The notes: a model not told the origin generated them from the letters alone. A stretch of DNA of 64,000 nt from Chloroflexota bacterium (GCA_026710655.1 JAPOQN010000065.1:62001-126000), one strand, 5' to 3'; shown: positions 10,910-20,849, counted from the stretch's first letter. Program-made: numbers and translations.

Positions 10910-12433
10910 ATGCTGGCAAAGGTGCAGTCGAGCGCGGTCGTTGGGCTGGACGGCGTCATGGTCGATGTCGAGGTCGATATCTCGCGCGCGCAGAACCCGA
11001 CGACGGCGATCGTGGGGCTGCCGGACGCGGCCGTGCAGGAGTCGAAGGAACGGGTGCGGGCAGCCATCCGCAACAGCGCGCTCACATGGCCGTTCAACAG
11101 CCGCATCGTCGTGAACCTGGCGCCCGCCGACCTGCGCAAGGAGGGGCCCGCCTACGACCTGCCCATCGCGGCCGGCGTGATGGTGGCGAGCGGGCAGGTC
11201 GAGGCCGACCTCGGCGACGCGGTGTTCGTCGGGGAACTCGCGCTCGACGGGGAGGTGCGGAGCGTGCGGGGGGCGCTGCCGATGGTGGCGGTGGCGCGCG
11301 ATCGCGGGGCGCGACGGGCGTTCGTGCCGGTCCCGAACGCTCCCGAGGCGGCGCTGGTGGACGGCATCGAGGTGTTTCCCGTGGAGTCGCTGACGCAGCT
11401 GGCCGCGCACCTGCTGGGGAAGGCGCCGATCAGCCCGTACGCGCCGACGGACGAGATGGAAAGCGACGAGCCGGGCGGTCCCGATCTGGCCGACGTGATC
11501 GGGCAGGAGCACGCGAAGCGGGCGCTGGCGATGGCGGCGGCCGGGGGCCACAACCTGCTGATGCGGGGTCCGCCGGGGAGCGGCAAGACGCTCCTGGCAC
11601 GCGCCATCCCCTCGATCCTGCCGCCGATGACGAACGACGAGGCGCTCGAGGTGACGCGCATCTACAGCGTGGCGGGGCTGCTGCCCCCGGGCGGGGCGTT
11701 GCTGCGGGGGCGACCCTTCCGGGCGCCCCACCACACGATCTCGCACGCGGGGCTGGTGGGGGGCGGGTCGGTGCCGCGCCCGGGCGAGATCACGCTGAGT
11801 CACCACGGAGTGCTCTTCCTCGACGAGCTTCCCGAGTTCGGGACGCAGGTGCTCGAGGTGCTGCGACAGCCGCTGGAGGATCGCATCGTGACGATCAGCC
11901 GGGCGCGGCAGTCGGCGACGTTCCCGGCGAGCTTCGCGCTGGTGGCGGCGCAGAACCCGTGTCCCTGCGGCTATCGCGGCGACCCGGTGCGCGAGTGCAG
12001 CTGCCCGGCGAACGCGGCGGCTCGCTACCAGCGGCGCGTCTCGGGGCCGGTGCTGGACCGCATCGACATCTTCATCGACGTGCCCCGCGTGGATTACGAG
12101 AAGCTGGCGGCGGGAACGCGCGGGGAGCCGTCGTCGGCGGTGGCGGGACGGGTACGGGCCGTGCGCGAGATTCAGCGGGAACGCTTCGCGGGCACGGGCA
12201 CGCGTCTGAACACGGAGATGGGGCCGACGGAGGTACGCGAGCACGCGCAGTGGAAGCTGGACGAGCCGGCACAGCGCATCCTGAGCCAGGCGGCCGTGCA
12301 GATGGCGCTCTCGGCGCGCGCCTTCCACCGGGTGCTCAAAGTGGCGCGCACGGTCGCCGACTTCGACGCCAGCGACGCTATCGGCAGCGGGCACGTCGCG
12401 GAGGCTCTGCAGTACCGGGAGCGTGCGGAGTAG
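10910..12433 (+). CDS. comM: YifB/ComM-family magnesium chelatase-like AAA+ ATPase
   Basis: The 507-residue protein has the three-part ComM layout: an N-terminal S5/Lon-like fold domain with GLPDAAVQESKERVRAAI, an AAA+ core with Walker A GPPGSGKT at 220-227 and Walker B VLFLDELPEF, then the zinc motif CPCGYRGDPVRECSC and a C-terminal Mg-chelatase domain. In Gram-negative naturally competent bacteria ComM is a hexameric helicase that helps integrate transforming DNA. ATG at 10910 matches the conserved N-terminus; the 18 extra codons upstream do not. No other competence gene lies in the window. Confidence 0.92.
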   Translation: MLAKVQSSAVVGLDGVMVDVEVDISRAQNPTTAIVGLPDAAVQESKERVRAAIRNSALTWPFNSRIVVNLAPADLRKEGPAYDLPIAAGVMVASGQVEADLGDAVFVGELALDGEVRSVRGALPMVAVARDRGARRAFVPVPNAPEAALVDGIEVFPVESLTQLAAHLLGKAPISPYAPTDEMESDEPGGPDLADVIGQEHAKRALAMAAAGGHNLLMRGPPGSGKTLLARAIPSILPPMTNDEALEVTRIYSVAGLLPPGGALLRGRPFRAPHHTISHAGLVGGGSVPRPGEITLSHHGVLFLDELPEFGTQVLEVLRQPLEDRIVTISRARQSATFPASFALVAAQNPCPCGYRGDPVRECSCPANAAARYQRRVSGPVLDRIDIFIDVPRVDYEKLAAGTRGEPSSAVAGRVRAVREIQRERFAGTGTRLNTEMGPTEVREHAQWKLDEPAQRILSQAAVQMALSARAFHRVLKVARTVADFDASDAIGSGHVAEALQYRERAE

Positions 12434-12450
12434 GAACATCACGGTAGAAC

Positions 12451-12756
12451 ATGCGTGTTGACAGGCGAACGGCTGTTCGATACCTTGTGCGGACCCTGCG
12501 AACGGATGTGCTGACCATGGTGAACGTCATCCCCACGATCATCTTCGATGTCCTGCTTGTCGGAGCTGCGGTGGCGCTCTTTGGAGCGACCATTCGCTCC
12601 ATGCTTCCGCGAAGGGGAAGGCTGCACCTGGCCCAGGGGCCTCGGGTGGTCCTCTGGCAGCCACGGCAGTCCGTTCGAGGAGAGTTGCGTCCGGCCCTGG
12701 GCCGCGTGGAACCCCTCACCACGCGGCGCCAGGAGCTGGCGCGGCGCGCGTCCTAG
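12451..12756 (+). CDS. Small putative membrane protein
   Basis: This 101-residue frame follows comM by 17 bases on the same strand. A hydrophobic stretch, VIPTIIFDVLLVGAAVALFGA, around residues 26-46 could span the membrane, and the C-terminal half is arginine-rich and polar. A shorter start, ATG at 12520, would place the segment at the very N-terminus and is equally possible. No family is recognised. It ends at a TAGC triple repeat just before the convergent rel gene. Confidence 0.42.
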   Translation: MRVDRRTAVRYLVRTLRTDVLTMVNVIPTIIFDVLLVGAAVALFGATIRSMLPRRGRLHLAQGPRVVLWQPRQSVRGELRPALGRVEPLTTRRQELARRAS

Positions 12757-12760
12757 CTAG

Positions 12761-14956
12761 CTAGCTGGACTTGCGCGCACAACTGCGCACGCCGCGGATC
12801 GTCTCCATGCGCGTGAGCAGCCGCGATATCTGCGAGAGCCCGCTCGTCTCCAGGGTCGCGAGGACGGAGACGGTGCCGTTGCCGTTCTTGACCGTGTTCA
12901 CGTTGACCATGTTCACGTCCTCGGCGGCCACGAGCGTGCTGATATCGCGCAGGAGACCGACTCGGTCCCAGGCGTCAATCTGGACCGTGGCGGGATAGCG
13001 CTGCTCGTCGGTCGTGCCCCAGTCGACGTCGATGAGACGGTCGCGCTCGCGCTCGTGGAGGACGTTGTGGCAGTCGGCCCGGTGGACGGTGACGCCGCGG
13101 CTGCGGGTCACGTAGCCGCGGACGCTATCGCCGGGGACGGGGTTGCAGCAACGCGCGAGGGTGGTCTCAAGCCCACCCGCGCCCAGCGCCCGCAGGCCCG
13201 CTCCAGTACCACGGCGTGAGGGCCGCCCCACGGGGATCTCGTCGAGCTCATCGGGCTCTTGGTGCTTCTGCAGGAGGGCGCTGGCCTTGCGCGTGACCGA
13301 CTCAACGCTGACATCGCCGTAGCCGATGTTGGCGAGCAGGTCGTTCCAGGTCTTGCCGGGGAAGAGGGCGACGAGCTCGTCCTGGTAGTCGGCGAGGTCG
13401 AAGGCGAGACGGCGCATCTCGCGCTCGAGCATCTCGCGGCCGCGTTCGATGCTCTCCGCCTTGCGTTGCTTGCGGAACCACTGGCGCACCTTCTGGCGGC
13501 CCTGCGAGGTCTGGAGGTATCCGAGACTCTCGCTGAGCCAGTCGCGCGAGGGACCGCGGCGGGAGCGACTGCGCATGATCTCGACGACATCGCCGTTGTG
13601 GAGGGCGGAGTTGAGGGCCGTCATCTTGCCGTTGACCTTGGCGCCGATGGTCTGGTGGCCGAGGTCGGTGTGGATGCGGTAGGCGAAGTCGAGGGGGGTG
13701 GCGCCGGCAGGGAGGTCGAGCACATCGCCCCTGGGGGAGAGCACGAACACCTGGTCGTCGAACACATCGGTCTTGACGCTCTCGACGAACTCCTCGGCGC
13801 CGGAGAGCTCGCGCTGCCACTCAAGGAGCTGGCGCAGCCAGGCGATGCGCTCTTCGTCCTGGGCGGAGCGGTCGCTGGCGCCCTTGTAGCGCCAGTGGGC
13901 GGCAACACCGTATTCAGCCACGCGGTGCATCTCGTAGGTGCGAATCTGCACCTCCAGGGGGCGGGAACCGGGGCCGACGACCGTGGTGTGAAGGGACTGG
14001 TACATGCTCGCCTTGGGGCTGGCGATGTAGTCGTCAAACTGGCCGGGGAGGGGGCGCCAGGTCGAGTGCACAACGCCGAGGGCGGCGTAGCAGGCGGACA
14101 CGTCCTTGACGAGGATGCGGAGGGCGAGGAGGTCGTATATCTGGTCGAAGGACTTGGCCTCGCGGCCGTAGCGGCGCGCTTTCTGGTGGATGGAGTAGAT
14201 GTGCTTGGCGCGGCCCGTGACCTCGTGGTCGATGCGGGCGTCATCGAGCTGGATGGAGAGGCCGGCGGCCACGTCCTCGATGTAGCGTTCGCGGGCGAGG
14301 CGGGTGGCGTCAAGGCGGGCGGCAATCTCCTGGTACCGGCCCGGTTCGAGATAGCGGAAGGCGAGGTCCTCGAGCTCCCACTTGATCTGCCAGATACCCA
14401 GGCGGGTCGCGAGGGGCGCGAAGATCTCCATCGTCTCGCGGGCGATGCGGCGCTGCTTCTCCTCGGGGAGGGCGTAGAGCGTGCGCATGTTGTGGAGGCG
14501 GTCGCAGAGCTTGATGAGGACCACGCGCACATCGGCGGCCATGGCCAGCAGCATCTTGCGGAGGTTCTGGGCCTGGACGCCCCCACCGTCTTCCTCGGTG
14601 ACGCGCAGGGGCAGGCTGTCGAGCTTGGTCAGCCCCTCGACGAGCTGGGCGGCGTCCTCGCCGAAGCGCTCGGCGATCTCCTCGTTGGGGACGTCGCAGT
14701 CCTCCTGCACATCGTGGAGGAGGGCGGCGATGAGCGAGGGCTGGTCGAGCTCGAGGCCGGCGACAAGCTTGGAGACTTCGAGCGGATGCGAAATGTAGGG
14801 GTCGCCGGTACGGCGCATCTGGCCCTGGTGGCTCTCTTCGGCGAACGCGTAGGCATCGGCGATCAACTCCACTCGCTCGTCAGGGAGATAGCTCCCGACG
14901 CTTTCGAGGAGGTCGGCGATGGCGGTGGACTCGGGGGAACGTTCGAGGACGCTCAC
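12761..14956 (-). CDS. rel: RelA/SpoT-family (p)ppGpp synthetase/hydrolase
   Basis: This 731-residue bifunctional-type stringent-response enzyme makes and degrades (p)ppGpp. The order is an HD hydrolase domain with HDVQED near residue 85, the synthetase domain with GRAKHIYSI and QFDDYIASPK...YQSLHT, a TGS domain (VFVLSPRGDVLDLP), a zinc-finger region with ARCCNPVPGD, and a C-terminal ACT domain (RVGLLRDISTLVAAEDVNM). The HD motif is complete, so hydrolase activity is expected. The synthetase shows FDDY where long bifunctional Rel enzymes normally carry RFKDY. ATG at 14956 is 69 bases from the divergent hisS start. Confidence 0.95.
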   Translation of the reverse strand: MSVLERSPESTAIADLLESVGSYLPDERVELIADAYAFAEESHQGQMRRTGDPYISHPLEVSKLVAGLELDQPSLIAALLHDVQEDCDVPNEEIAERFGEDAAQLVEGLTKLDSLPLRVTEEDGGGVQAQNLRKMLLAMAADVRVVLIKLCDRLHNMRTLYALPEEKQRRIARETMEIFAPLATRLGIWQIKWELEDLAFRYLEPGRYQEIAARLDATRLARERYIEDVAAGLSIQLDDARIDHEVTGRAKHIYSIHQKARRYGREAKSFDQIYDLLALRILVKDVSACYAALGVVHSTWRPLPGQFDDYIASPKASMYQSLHTTVVGPGSRPLEVQIRTYEMHRVAEYGVAAHWRYKGASDRSAQDEERIAWLRQLLEWQRELSGAEEFVESVKTDVFDDQVFVLSPRGDVLDLPAGATPLDFAYRIHTDLGHQTIGAKVNGKMTALNSALHNGDVVEIMRSRSRRGPSRDWLSESLGYLQTSQGRQKVRQWFRKQRKAESIERGREMLEREMRRLAFDLADYQDELVALFPGKTWNDLLANIGYGDVSVESVTRKASALLQKHQEPDELDEIPVGRPSRRGTGAGLRALGAGGLETTLARCCNPVPGDSVRGYVTRSRGVTVHRADCHNVLHERERDRLIDVDWGTTDEQRYPATVQIDAWDRVGLLRDISTLVAAEDVNMVNVNTVKNGNGTVSVLATLETSGLSQISRLLTRMETIRGVRSCARKSS

Positions 14957-15025
14957 GCGCTTTCTCGTTGGGACGTTTCTGCCAGTATCTTAGCAGGCAA
15001 CCCCACCACACCTGACGGGACGGGC

Positions 15026-16300
15026 ATGAGCGGACGGTATCAGACGCCGCGAGGGACCGAGGACATCCTCCCCGAAGAGCAGCCGTACTGGCGCGCGATA
15101 CACGACGCCGCCACGGAAGTGACACGGCTCTTCGGCTACGAACGCCTCGATACGCCCACCTTCGAGGACGCGGCCCTCTTCGAGAAGGGCACGGGCGACA
15201 CGACGGACATCGTCGAGAAGGAGATGTACTCCTTCGCGGACCAGGGCGGGGAAGCGCTCTCGCTTATCCCGGAGGCGACGCCCGCCATCTGCCGGGCCTA
15301 CCTCGAGCACGGGCTCGCCAGCAGGCCGCAGCCGCAGCGGCTGTTCACGATCGCGCGCATGTTCCGTTACAACCGCCCGCAGCTGGGTCGCCTGCGCCAG
15401 TTCAACCAGTTCGACTGCGAGGTCGTCGGTTCGGACACGGCGCTGGCCGACGCCGAGCTGATCGAGCTGCACTGGCGTTTCTACGAGCGGCTCGGGCTTC
15501 AGGACCTCGAGATCCGCCTGGGAAGCATCGACGACCCGGAGGCGCGCCGCGCCTACCTCGACCGGCTGCGCGACTACTACCTGCCCCTGCGCGACCAGCT
15601 CTCGGAGGACAGCCAGCGACGGCTCGAGCGCAACCCGCTGCGGCTGCTCGACAGCAACGACCCGAGCGACCAGGAGCTGCGCGAGGGCGCGCCGACCATG
15701 ATCGACGACCTGAGCGCGGAGGCGGCGGAGCACTTCGAGGGCGTGAAGGCGGGGCTGACTGCGGCGGGCGTGCCTTTCACGGTGGACCCGCTGCTCGTGC
15801 GCGGGCTCGACTACTACAACCGCACGGTCTGGGAGATCGTGCCCAGGGGCGACGGGCGCCAGCAGAGCTCGATCGGAGCGGGTGGCCGCTACGACGGGCT
15901 CATCGAGACGATCGGCGGCAAGCCCACGCCAGCGAGCGGTTTCGCCACGGGCCTTGAGCGGGTCATCATCGAGATGAAGCGGCAAGAAGTTCCCCTGCCC
16001 GAGGCGGGCGCGCCGGACGCGTTTGTCGTCCACGCCGGGGAGGCAGGCGGGCGGGCTGCGGTGCGGGCCGGGTCGGAGTTGCGGGCGGCTGGGTTCGCGA
16101 CGCTCATGGGGGAGACGGGGCGGTCGTTCCGGGCGCAGATGCGCCGCGCGAACGGGAGCGGGGCGCGGTTCGCCGTCATCATCGGGGAGGACGAGGCGGA
16201 GCGGGGCGTGGCGGCGCTGAAGGATCTGCGCGAGGAAGGCGACCAGGAAGACGTGCTCCTCGGGGATCTCGCGTCCCGTCTCGGCGAGTCCCTCCACTAA
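15026..16300 (+). CDS. hisS: Histidyl-tRNA synthetase
   Basis: The 424-residue class II synthetase charges tRNA-His. It starts with the conserved [11 protein letters not shown], has motif 2 in [20 protein letters not shown], the histidine-A block [24 protein letters not shown] and motif 3 [11 protein letters not shown], followed by an anticodon-binding domain. The reading frame is open for 1.7 kb upstream opposite rel, but ATG at 15026 is the only start giving the canonical N-terminus. The gene is divergent from rel and 37 bases ahead of prfA. Confidence 0.97.
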   Translation: MSGRYQTPRGTEDILPEEQPYWRAIHDAATEVTRLFGYERLDTPTFEDAALFEKGTGDTTDIVEKEMYSFADQGGEALSLIPEATPAICRAYLEHGLASRPQPQRLFTIARMFRYNRPQLGRLRQFNQFDCEVVGSDTALADAELIELHWRFYERLGLQDLEIRLGSIDDPEARRAYLDRLRDYYLPLRDQLSEDSQRRLERNPLRLLDSNDPSDQELREGAPTMIDDLSAEAAEHFEGVKAGLTAAGVPFTVDPLLVRGLDYYNRTVWEIVPRGDGRQQSSIGAGGRYDGLIETIGGKPTPASGFATGLERVIIEMKRQEVPLPEAGAPDAFVVHAGEAGGRAAVRAGSELRAAGFATLMGETGRSFRAQMRRANGSGARFAVIIGEDEAERGVAALKDLREEGDQEDVLLGDLASRLGESLH

Positions 16301-16337
16301 CCGAGCGCAAAGGGCGCGCCGCCCCCAGAATAGGACC

Positions 16338-17414
16338 ATGGACGAGGCCGTTCGCCAGAGGCTCGACGATATCCGTGTCCGCTTCGACGCGGTCACGGCG
16401 GAGATGGGGCTTCCAGAAATCGCCTCCGATTATGACAAGGCCTCGAAGCTCGCCCGCGAGCGCGCCGAGATCGCGCCGATCGTGGAGTTGCTGACGGACT
16501 ACACCGAGACCGAGAGCGCCCGCGCCGACGCGCAGGAGCTGCTGGACGAGGGCGACGACGAGATGCGGGAACTCGCGGAAGCCGAGGTGACCAGCGCGGA
16601 CAAGCGCCTGGCCAGCCTCGACGACCAGATCCTGCGGGCGCTCCTGCCGAAGGATGAACGCGACAACCGCAACGTGATCATGGAGATCCGGGCGGGAGCG
16701 GGGGGCGAGGAGGCGGCGCTGTTCGCGCAGGAGCTGTACCGCGCCTACTTCCGCTACGGCGAGCGCCACGGCTGGCGTACGCAGGTGCTGAGCGTCTCGG
16801 AGACGGGCATCGGCGGGTACAAGGAGGTCATCTTCAGCGTGACGGGCGAGGGCGCCTTCTCGCGGCTGAAGTACGAGAGCGGCGTCCACCGCGTGCAGCG
16901 CGTCCCCGCCACGGAGGCGCAGGGCCGCATCCACACCTCGACGGCGACAGTCGCGGTCCTGCCCGAAGCGGAAGAGGTCGACGTCGAAGTGAGCGACAAA
17001 GACCTGCGGGTCGATATCTTCCACGCCTCGGGAGCGGGCGGGCAGAACGTGAACAAGGTCGCCACAGCGGTACGGCTGACGCATCTTCCGACGGGCCAGG
17101 TGGTGGTCTGCCAGGACGAGCGCTCGCAGATGAAGAACCGGGCGAAGGCGATGACGGTGTTGCGCTCGCGGCTGCTGGCGATGGAGCAGGAGAAGCAGAA
17201 CGCGGAGCTGGCGGCGGACCGCCGCACGCAGGTGGGAAGCGGGGACCGCAGCGAGAAGATCCGCACGTACAACTTCCCCCAGGACCGGATCACCGACCAC
17301 CGCATCGGGCTGACGGTGCACAACATCCCCGACCGGCTCGACGGGAATATCGACGACGTCATCGACGCGGTGGCGGCAGCGGAAGAGGCCGCGCGGCTGC
17401 AGGCGACCGCGTGA
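16338..17414 (+). CDS. prfA: Peptide chain release factor 1
   Basis: RF1 ends translation at UAA and UAG. The 358-residue protein has the stop-codon reading PAT tripeptide in [14 protein letters not shown], which separates RF1 from RF2 (SPF), and the peptidyl-hydrolysis GGQ in GAGGQNVNK; the helical N-terminal domain and C-terminal DRITDHRIG block are also present. It overlaps prmC by four bases (GTGA), the standard arrangement with its own modifying enzyme. Confidence 0.97.
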   Translation: MDEAVRQRLDDIRVRFDAVTAEMGLPEIASDYDKASKLARERAEIAPIVELLTDYTETESARADAQELLDEGDDEMRELAEAEVTSADKRLASLDDQILRALLPKDERDNRNVIMEIRAGAGGEEAALFAQELYRAYFRYGERHGWRTQVLSVSETGIGGYKEVIFSVTGEGAFSRLKYESGVHRVQRVPATEAQGRIHTSTATVAVLPEAEEVDVEVSDKDLRVDIFHASGAGGQNVNKVATAVRLTHLPTGQVVVCQDERSQMKNRAKAMTVLRSRLLAMEQEKQNAELAADRRTQVGSGDRSEKIRTYNFPQDRITDHRIGLTVHNIPDRLDGNIDDVIDAVAAAEEAARLQATA

Positions 17415-18232
17415 AGGCGCGCGCCGTCGCAGCGCGGGTACGCGCCGAGCTGGAAGCCGCGGGCATCCCCGATGCCGCAATGGAGGCGGAGTTGCTCACG
17501 CGCCACGCCAGCGAGCTGAGCCGCAGCGCCTTCTTCGCCGACGAACCCGTGGCCGAAGGGACCGACGCCCGGCTCGAAGCGCTCATGGAGCGGCGCCTGC
17601 GCCGTGAACCGACCCCCTACCTGACCGGCGTGCGCGAGTTCCACGGCCTGGAGTTCACGGTGGGGGAAGGGGCGCTGATTCCTCGACCCGAGAGCGAGCT
17701 GCTGGTCGAGATCGGCCTTGCCGAGCTTGAGCGCGACCCCGGAGCGACGGTCCTGGACATGGGCACGGGCTGCGGCGCGATCGCCATCGCCGTTGCCAGC
17801 GCCGCCCCGACCGCGCGGGTGGTCGCAACGGACATCAGCGCCGACGCCCTGCGCATCGCTGCGTTGAATGTGGCTCAGCACTCAGTGCCGGTCGCGCTGG
17901 TGCGGGGCGACCTGGCTCGCGCGATCGCGCGGGCCGACATCATCCTTGCGAACCTGCCCTACGTACCCGAGGGCGTGATCGAGACGCTTCAGCCGGAGGT
18001 GCGGCACTGGGAGCCGCGAGTGGCGCTCAACGGCGGCGAGGACGGGCTCGACCTGCTGCGCGCACTGCTCGACGACTGCCACGATCGGCTGCGTCCGCGG
18101 CTGGTCGCCTTCGAGGTGGGCCTGGGACAGGCCCGCCGGCTCGCCGAGGTCGTCGAAGGGGTCGGAGCGGAGGCGGAGATCGTGAACGACCTCGTGGGGT
18201 GGGAACGGGTGGTGACTGCACGATGGGAGTGA
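17411..18232 (+). CDS. prmC: Release factor glutamine methyltransferase
   Basis: PrmC methylates the glutamine of the GGQ motif in release factors. The 273-residue product has an N-terminal helical domain, the [10 protein letters not shown] segment, the SAM-binding motif [15 protein letters not shown] and the catalytic NLPYVPEG, a variant of NPPY with leucine at the second position. The GTG start at 17411 overlaps the prfA stop. The next gene starts ten bases before its end, so prfA, prmC and the HAD phosphatase form one transcript. Confidence 0.94.
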   Translation: MKARAVAARVRAELEAAGIPDAAMEAELLTRHASELSRSAFFADEPVAEGTDARLEALMERRLRREPTPYLTGVREFHGLEFTVGEGALIPRPESELLVEIGLAELERDPGATVLDMGTGCGAIAIAVASAAPTARVVATDISADALRIAALNVAQHSVPVALVRGDLARAIARADIILANLPYVPEGVIETLQPEVRHWEPRVALNGGEDGLDLLRALLDDCHDRLRPRLVAFEVGLGQARRLAEVVEGVGAEAEIVNDLVGWERVVTARWE

Positions 18233-19017
18233 GGCTCATCGCGCTGGATATCGACGGCACGATCCTGCCGTACGACGGCATCGCCTCGGGTGGAGCCCCC
18301 TCCCCGCGCCTGCGGGCCGCCGTGACGGCGCTCGTCGAAGACGGGCGCACGGTGATGCTGGCCAGCGGACGAATGCGGGCGGGGGTAATCCGGGTCGCAA
18401 GGCAACTCGGGCTGGAGACGCCCTTCATCGCGCAGGAGGGCTGCCTGATCGCGCACGGCGACGGGGCGGTCGTGCGGGAGCTCAAGATCGACCGCCAGCT
18501 GGCGCTCGAGGTCTCGGCCTACGCCCGTGAGTCCGGGCTCGACTACGAATGGTTCAGCTCCGACCGCTACGCCGTCACGACGGAGTCGCCGGCGACGAAG
18601 TACTACGCCGAACTTGGCGAGGTGACACCCGAAGTCCACGAACGACCGGAGACGCTGGGCATTGAGCCGAACGGCGTCGGAGTGTTGGCCGATGCGGAGC
18701 AGTCATCCAGGGTGCACCGGGAGCTGGTGGAACGCCTGGGACACTCGCTGCACCTGCTCGACTTCCCCTTCGTGACGGTGGCGCTGGCGCCGGAAGCGAC
18801 AAAGGGGCACGCGCTCTCGCTGGTGGCGCAGGACCTGGGGATAGCCGCGAGCGAGACGGTCGCGATCGGGGACAGCGTGAACGACGTTTCGATGCTGGCG
18901 TGGGCGGGGCGGGGCCTGGCGGTCGCGAAGGGCCACCAGTCGGCCAAGGATGCGGCGAACGAGGTGCTTCCCGACGAGGAGGACGCGGTCGCGAAGGTGC
19001 TGGAGTCGCTGCTGTAG
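18223..19017 (+). CDS. Cof-type HAD-superfamily hydrolase
   Basis: This 264-residue member of the Cof/IIB HAD phosphatases probably removes phosphate from sugar phosphates or similar metabolites. Motif I is LDIDGTI with the nucleophile Asp, motif II is LASGR, and the C-terminal GDSVNDVSML is motif IV. The type IIB cap domain lies between. ATG at 18223 sits inside the prmC stop region; a GTG 24 bases upstream is less likely. Substrate is not predictable. Confidence 0.88.
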   Translation: MGVRLIALDIDGTILPYDGIASGGAPSPRLRAAVTALVEDGRTVMLASGRMRAGVIRVARQLGLETPFIAQEGCLIAHGDGAVVRELKIDRQLALEVSAYARESGLDYEWFSSDRYAVTTESPATKYYAELGEVTPEVHERPETLGIEPNGVGVLADAEQSSRVHRELVERLGHSLHLLDFPFVTVALAPEATKGHALSLVAQDLGIAASETVAIGDSVNDVSMLAWAGRGLAVAKGHQSAKDAANEVLPDEEDAVAKVLESLL

Positions 19018-19019
19018 CG

Positions 19020-19574
19020 CTACTCGGGCTCTATGCGGTGCCAGATACGCAGCAGCACGAGCGCGATCCCGAGGATGAGCGCCGCCGCCAGCGCGACGGG
19101 CAGCACGACTCCCAGCCAGTTGACGGAGGCGCCCTCGGAGGGATCGGTGGCGAGCACGGCGTACTGACCGCTGACCTCGCGGATGCGCGACACGAGGTCG
19201 TCTTCGGGGAGGGACAGCGGCGGCTCGGCGCCATTCGTGGCCGTGCCGCCCTCGACGACGAAAAGCGCCGCCGGGACGGGCCACTGGAACGCGCCCGCTT
19301 CCCGTCGCAGGGCGACAACGACCCGCGTTCCCGCAGCGGGCAGGTCCGCGCGATCGCACTCAGAGGCGTCGTCGAGCGCGAGGGCGCCCGTTACGGCGGA
19401 ACCCTTCAGGTAGACCTCGGGCTCGATGGCGGGCGCGCCATCCACCATCGCGACCTCACCGACAACGACAACGTCGAAGTCCTCGAGCGCGACGCGGAGG
19501 TTATCGAGATCGAAGTGGGGGCAGTCTTCGTGGGCGCGTGCGGTGTCGCCCAGATTCGGGGCGAGCGTCGCCAT
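19020..19574 (-). CDS. Putative exported protein with C-terminal membrane anchor
   Basis: From the ATG at 19574 the product is 184 residues. The frame upstream, to about 19630, encodes a segment (SRAVLAASLGLAAIVMATLAP) that looks like a signal peptide but has no ATG, GTG or TTG before the guaB3 stop at 19646, so the true start may be a rare codon. The mature part begins HEDCPHFDLD and has VVVVGEV, EVYLKGSAV and an isolated second cysteine, resembling the small extracellular beta-barrel domains that carry one disulfide. WLGVVLPVALAAALILGIALVLL near the end is a membrane anchor. No function is assigned. Confidence 0.6.
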   Translation of the reverse strand: MATLAPNLGDTARAHEDCPHFDLDNLRVALEDFDVVVVGEVAMVDGAPAIEPEVYLKGSAVTGALALDDASECDRADLPAAGTRVVVALRREAGAFQWPVPAALFVVEGGTATNGAEPPLSLPEDDLVSRIREVSGQYAVLATDPSEGASVNWLGVVLPVALAAALILGIALVLLRIWHRIEPE

Positions 19575-19645
19575 AACGATGGCAGCCAGCCCCAGGGATG
19601 CGGCGAGAACAGCCCGGGAAGGGACGGCCCTGTCCGTCGGGTGGC

Positions 19646-20791
19646 CTACGACTCGGCCTGGGCGAACTGGTAAATCTTGCCCTCGGTCTTGATCGAGGGC
19701 GCGATCACCATCTCGGCGTCCTGGAACTCGCGGACGGTATGCGCGCCGCACATGCCCATCGCGGTCTTGAGGGCGCCGGCCAGGTTCTCCGTGCCATCGG
19801 TACGGGTGGAGGGACCGAAGAGCGTCTTCTGAAGGGTCGTGTTGACGCCCACGAAGACGCGAGTGCCGCGGGGAAGGTCGACGTGGGAGGTGGCCATCCC
19901 CCAATGGTAGCCGCGGCCGGGCGCCTCGGTGGTGGCGGCGAAGGGGGAGCCCATCATGACGCCGTCGGCGCCCGCGGCGAAGCACTTGCAGACATCGCCG
20001 CCGGTGCGGATGCCGCCGTCGGTGATGATGGGGATGTAGTTGCCGGTCTCGGCGAGGTAGGCCTCGCGGGCGGCGGCGCAGTCGATGGTGGCAGTGACCT
20101 GCGGGACACCGATGCCGAGGACCTCGCGGCTGGTGCAGCCAGCGCCCGGCCCAACGCCCACGAGGACGCCGGCGACGCCGGAGCGCATCACCTCGAGGGT
20201 GGCGGCAAAGCCGACGGTGTTCCCGACGACCACGGGGATGTGAATCTGCTCGAAAAGCTTCTCGAAGCGCAAACCCTCAATGCTGCTGGACTCGTGGCGG
20301 GCGGTCGTGACAGTGCTCTGGACGACGAGGATGTCGGCGCCCGCTTCCTGCACGAGGGGCGCGTACCGCTTGGTGCTCTTGGGCGTGACGGAGACGGAGG
20401 CGATTCCCCCGCCCTCCTTCATCTCCCGCACACGGACGGCGATGAGGTCGTCGCGGATGGGCTTCTGGAAGGCGGACTGGAGGATGGCCGTCGCTTCTTC
20501 GCGATTGACGGAGGCGACCTCGTCGAGGATGGGGCGAGGATCGTCGTAGCGGGTCCAGATGCCCTCGAGGTTGAGGACGCCGAGACCGCCGGCGTCGTGC
20601 ATGAGCCGCGCGAAGGGGGGATCGACGACGGCGTCCATGGCCGCGGCGATGAAGGGCAGTCCGAAGTGGTACGGCCCGATATCGAGGCCGATCTCGACGA
20701 GCTCGGGGTTGATCGTGACCTCGCCGGGAACGATGGCGACGTCATCGAACCCGTAGGCATGCTTGAGCTGCTTGAAACGCGGTGCAGGCAC
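19646..20791 (-). CDS. guaB3: GuaB3-family IMP dehydrogenase-related protein
   Basis: The 381-residue protein belongs to the GuaB3 branch of the IMP dehydrogenase/GMP reductase family, which lacks the CBS-domain insertion. The catalytic loop cysteine is visible in GPGAGCTSREVLG, the phosphate-binding IITDGGIRTGGDVCKC follows, and MGSPFAATTEAPG is also conserved. GTG at 20791 has GGAGGAGG seven to eight bases upstream; the TTG at 20797 is closer to it and less likely, and the open frame beyond is leader. The leader carries an attenuator-like hairpin. It probably acts in purine-nucleotide interconversion. Confidence 0.88.
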   Translation of the reverse strand: MPAPRFKQLKHAYGFDDVAIVPGEVTINPELVEIGLDIGPYHFGLPFIAAAMDAVVDPPFARLMHDAGGLGVLNLEGIWTRYDDPRPILDEVASVNREEATAILQSAFQKPIRDDLIAVRVREMKEGGGIASVSVTPKSTKRYAPLVQEAGADILVVQSTVTTARHESSSIEGLRFEKLFEQIHIPVVVGNTVGFAATLEVMRSGVAGVLVGVGPGAGCTSREVLGIGVPQVTATIDCAAAREAYLAETGNYIPIITDGGIRTGGDVCKCFAAGADGVMMGSPFAATTEAPGRGYHWGMATSHVDLPRGTRVFVGVNTTLQKTLFGPSTRTDGTENLAGALKTAMGMCGAHTVREFQDAEMVIAPSIKTEGKIYQFAQAES

Positions 20792-20814
20792 GGACAAACC
20801 CTCCTCCTGGGTAT

Positions 20815-20849
20815 GCAAAACGCCGCGCTCCGACGAATCAGGCGCGGCG
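20815..20849 (-). promoter_or_regulatory. Attenuator-like hairpin with T-run in the guaB3 leader
   Basis: On the minus strand an eight-pair GC stem, CGCCGCGC/GCGCGGCG, with a 13-base loop is followed at once by TTTTGC and, 14 bases later, the guaB3 ribosome-binding site. This is the shape of an intrinsic terminator inside a leader and suggests premature termination control. No known aptamer was recognised upstream. Confidence 0.5.

Noticed and set aside
10704..12442. Long minus-strand frames opposite comM
   Set aside because: Arginine-rich shadow frames without motifs; comM on the plus strand explains the region.
13259..15025. Open plus-strand frame extending hisS upstream by 589 codons
   Set aside because: This is antisense to rel and has no synthetase similarity; ATG at 15026 gives the canonical HisS N-terminus.
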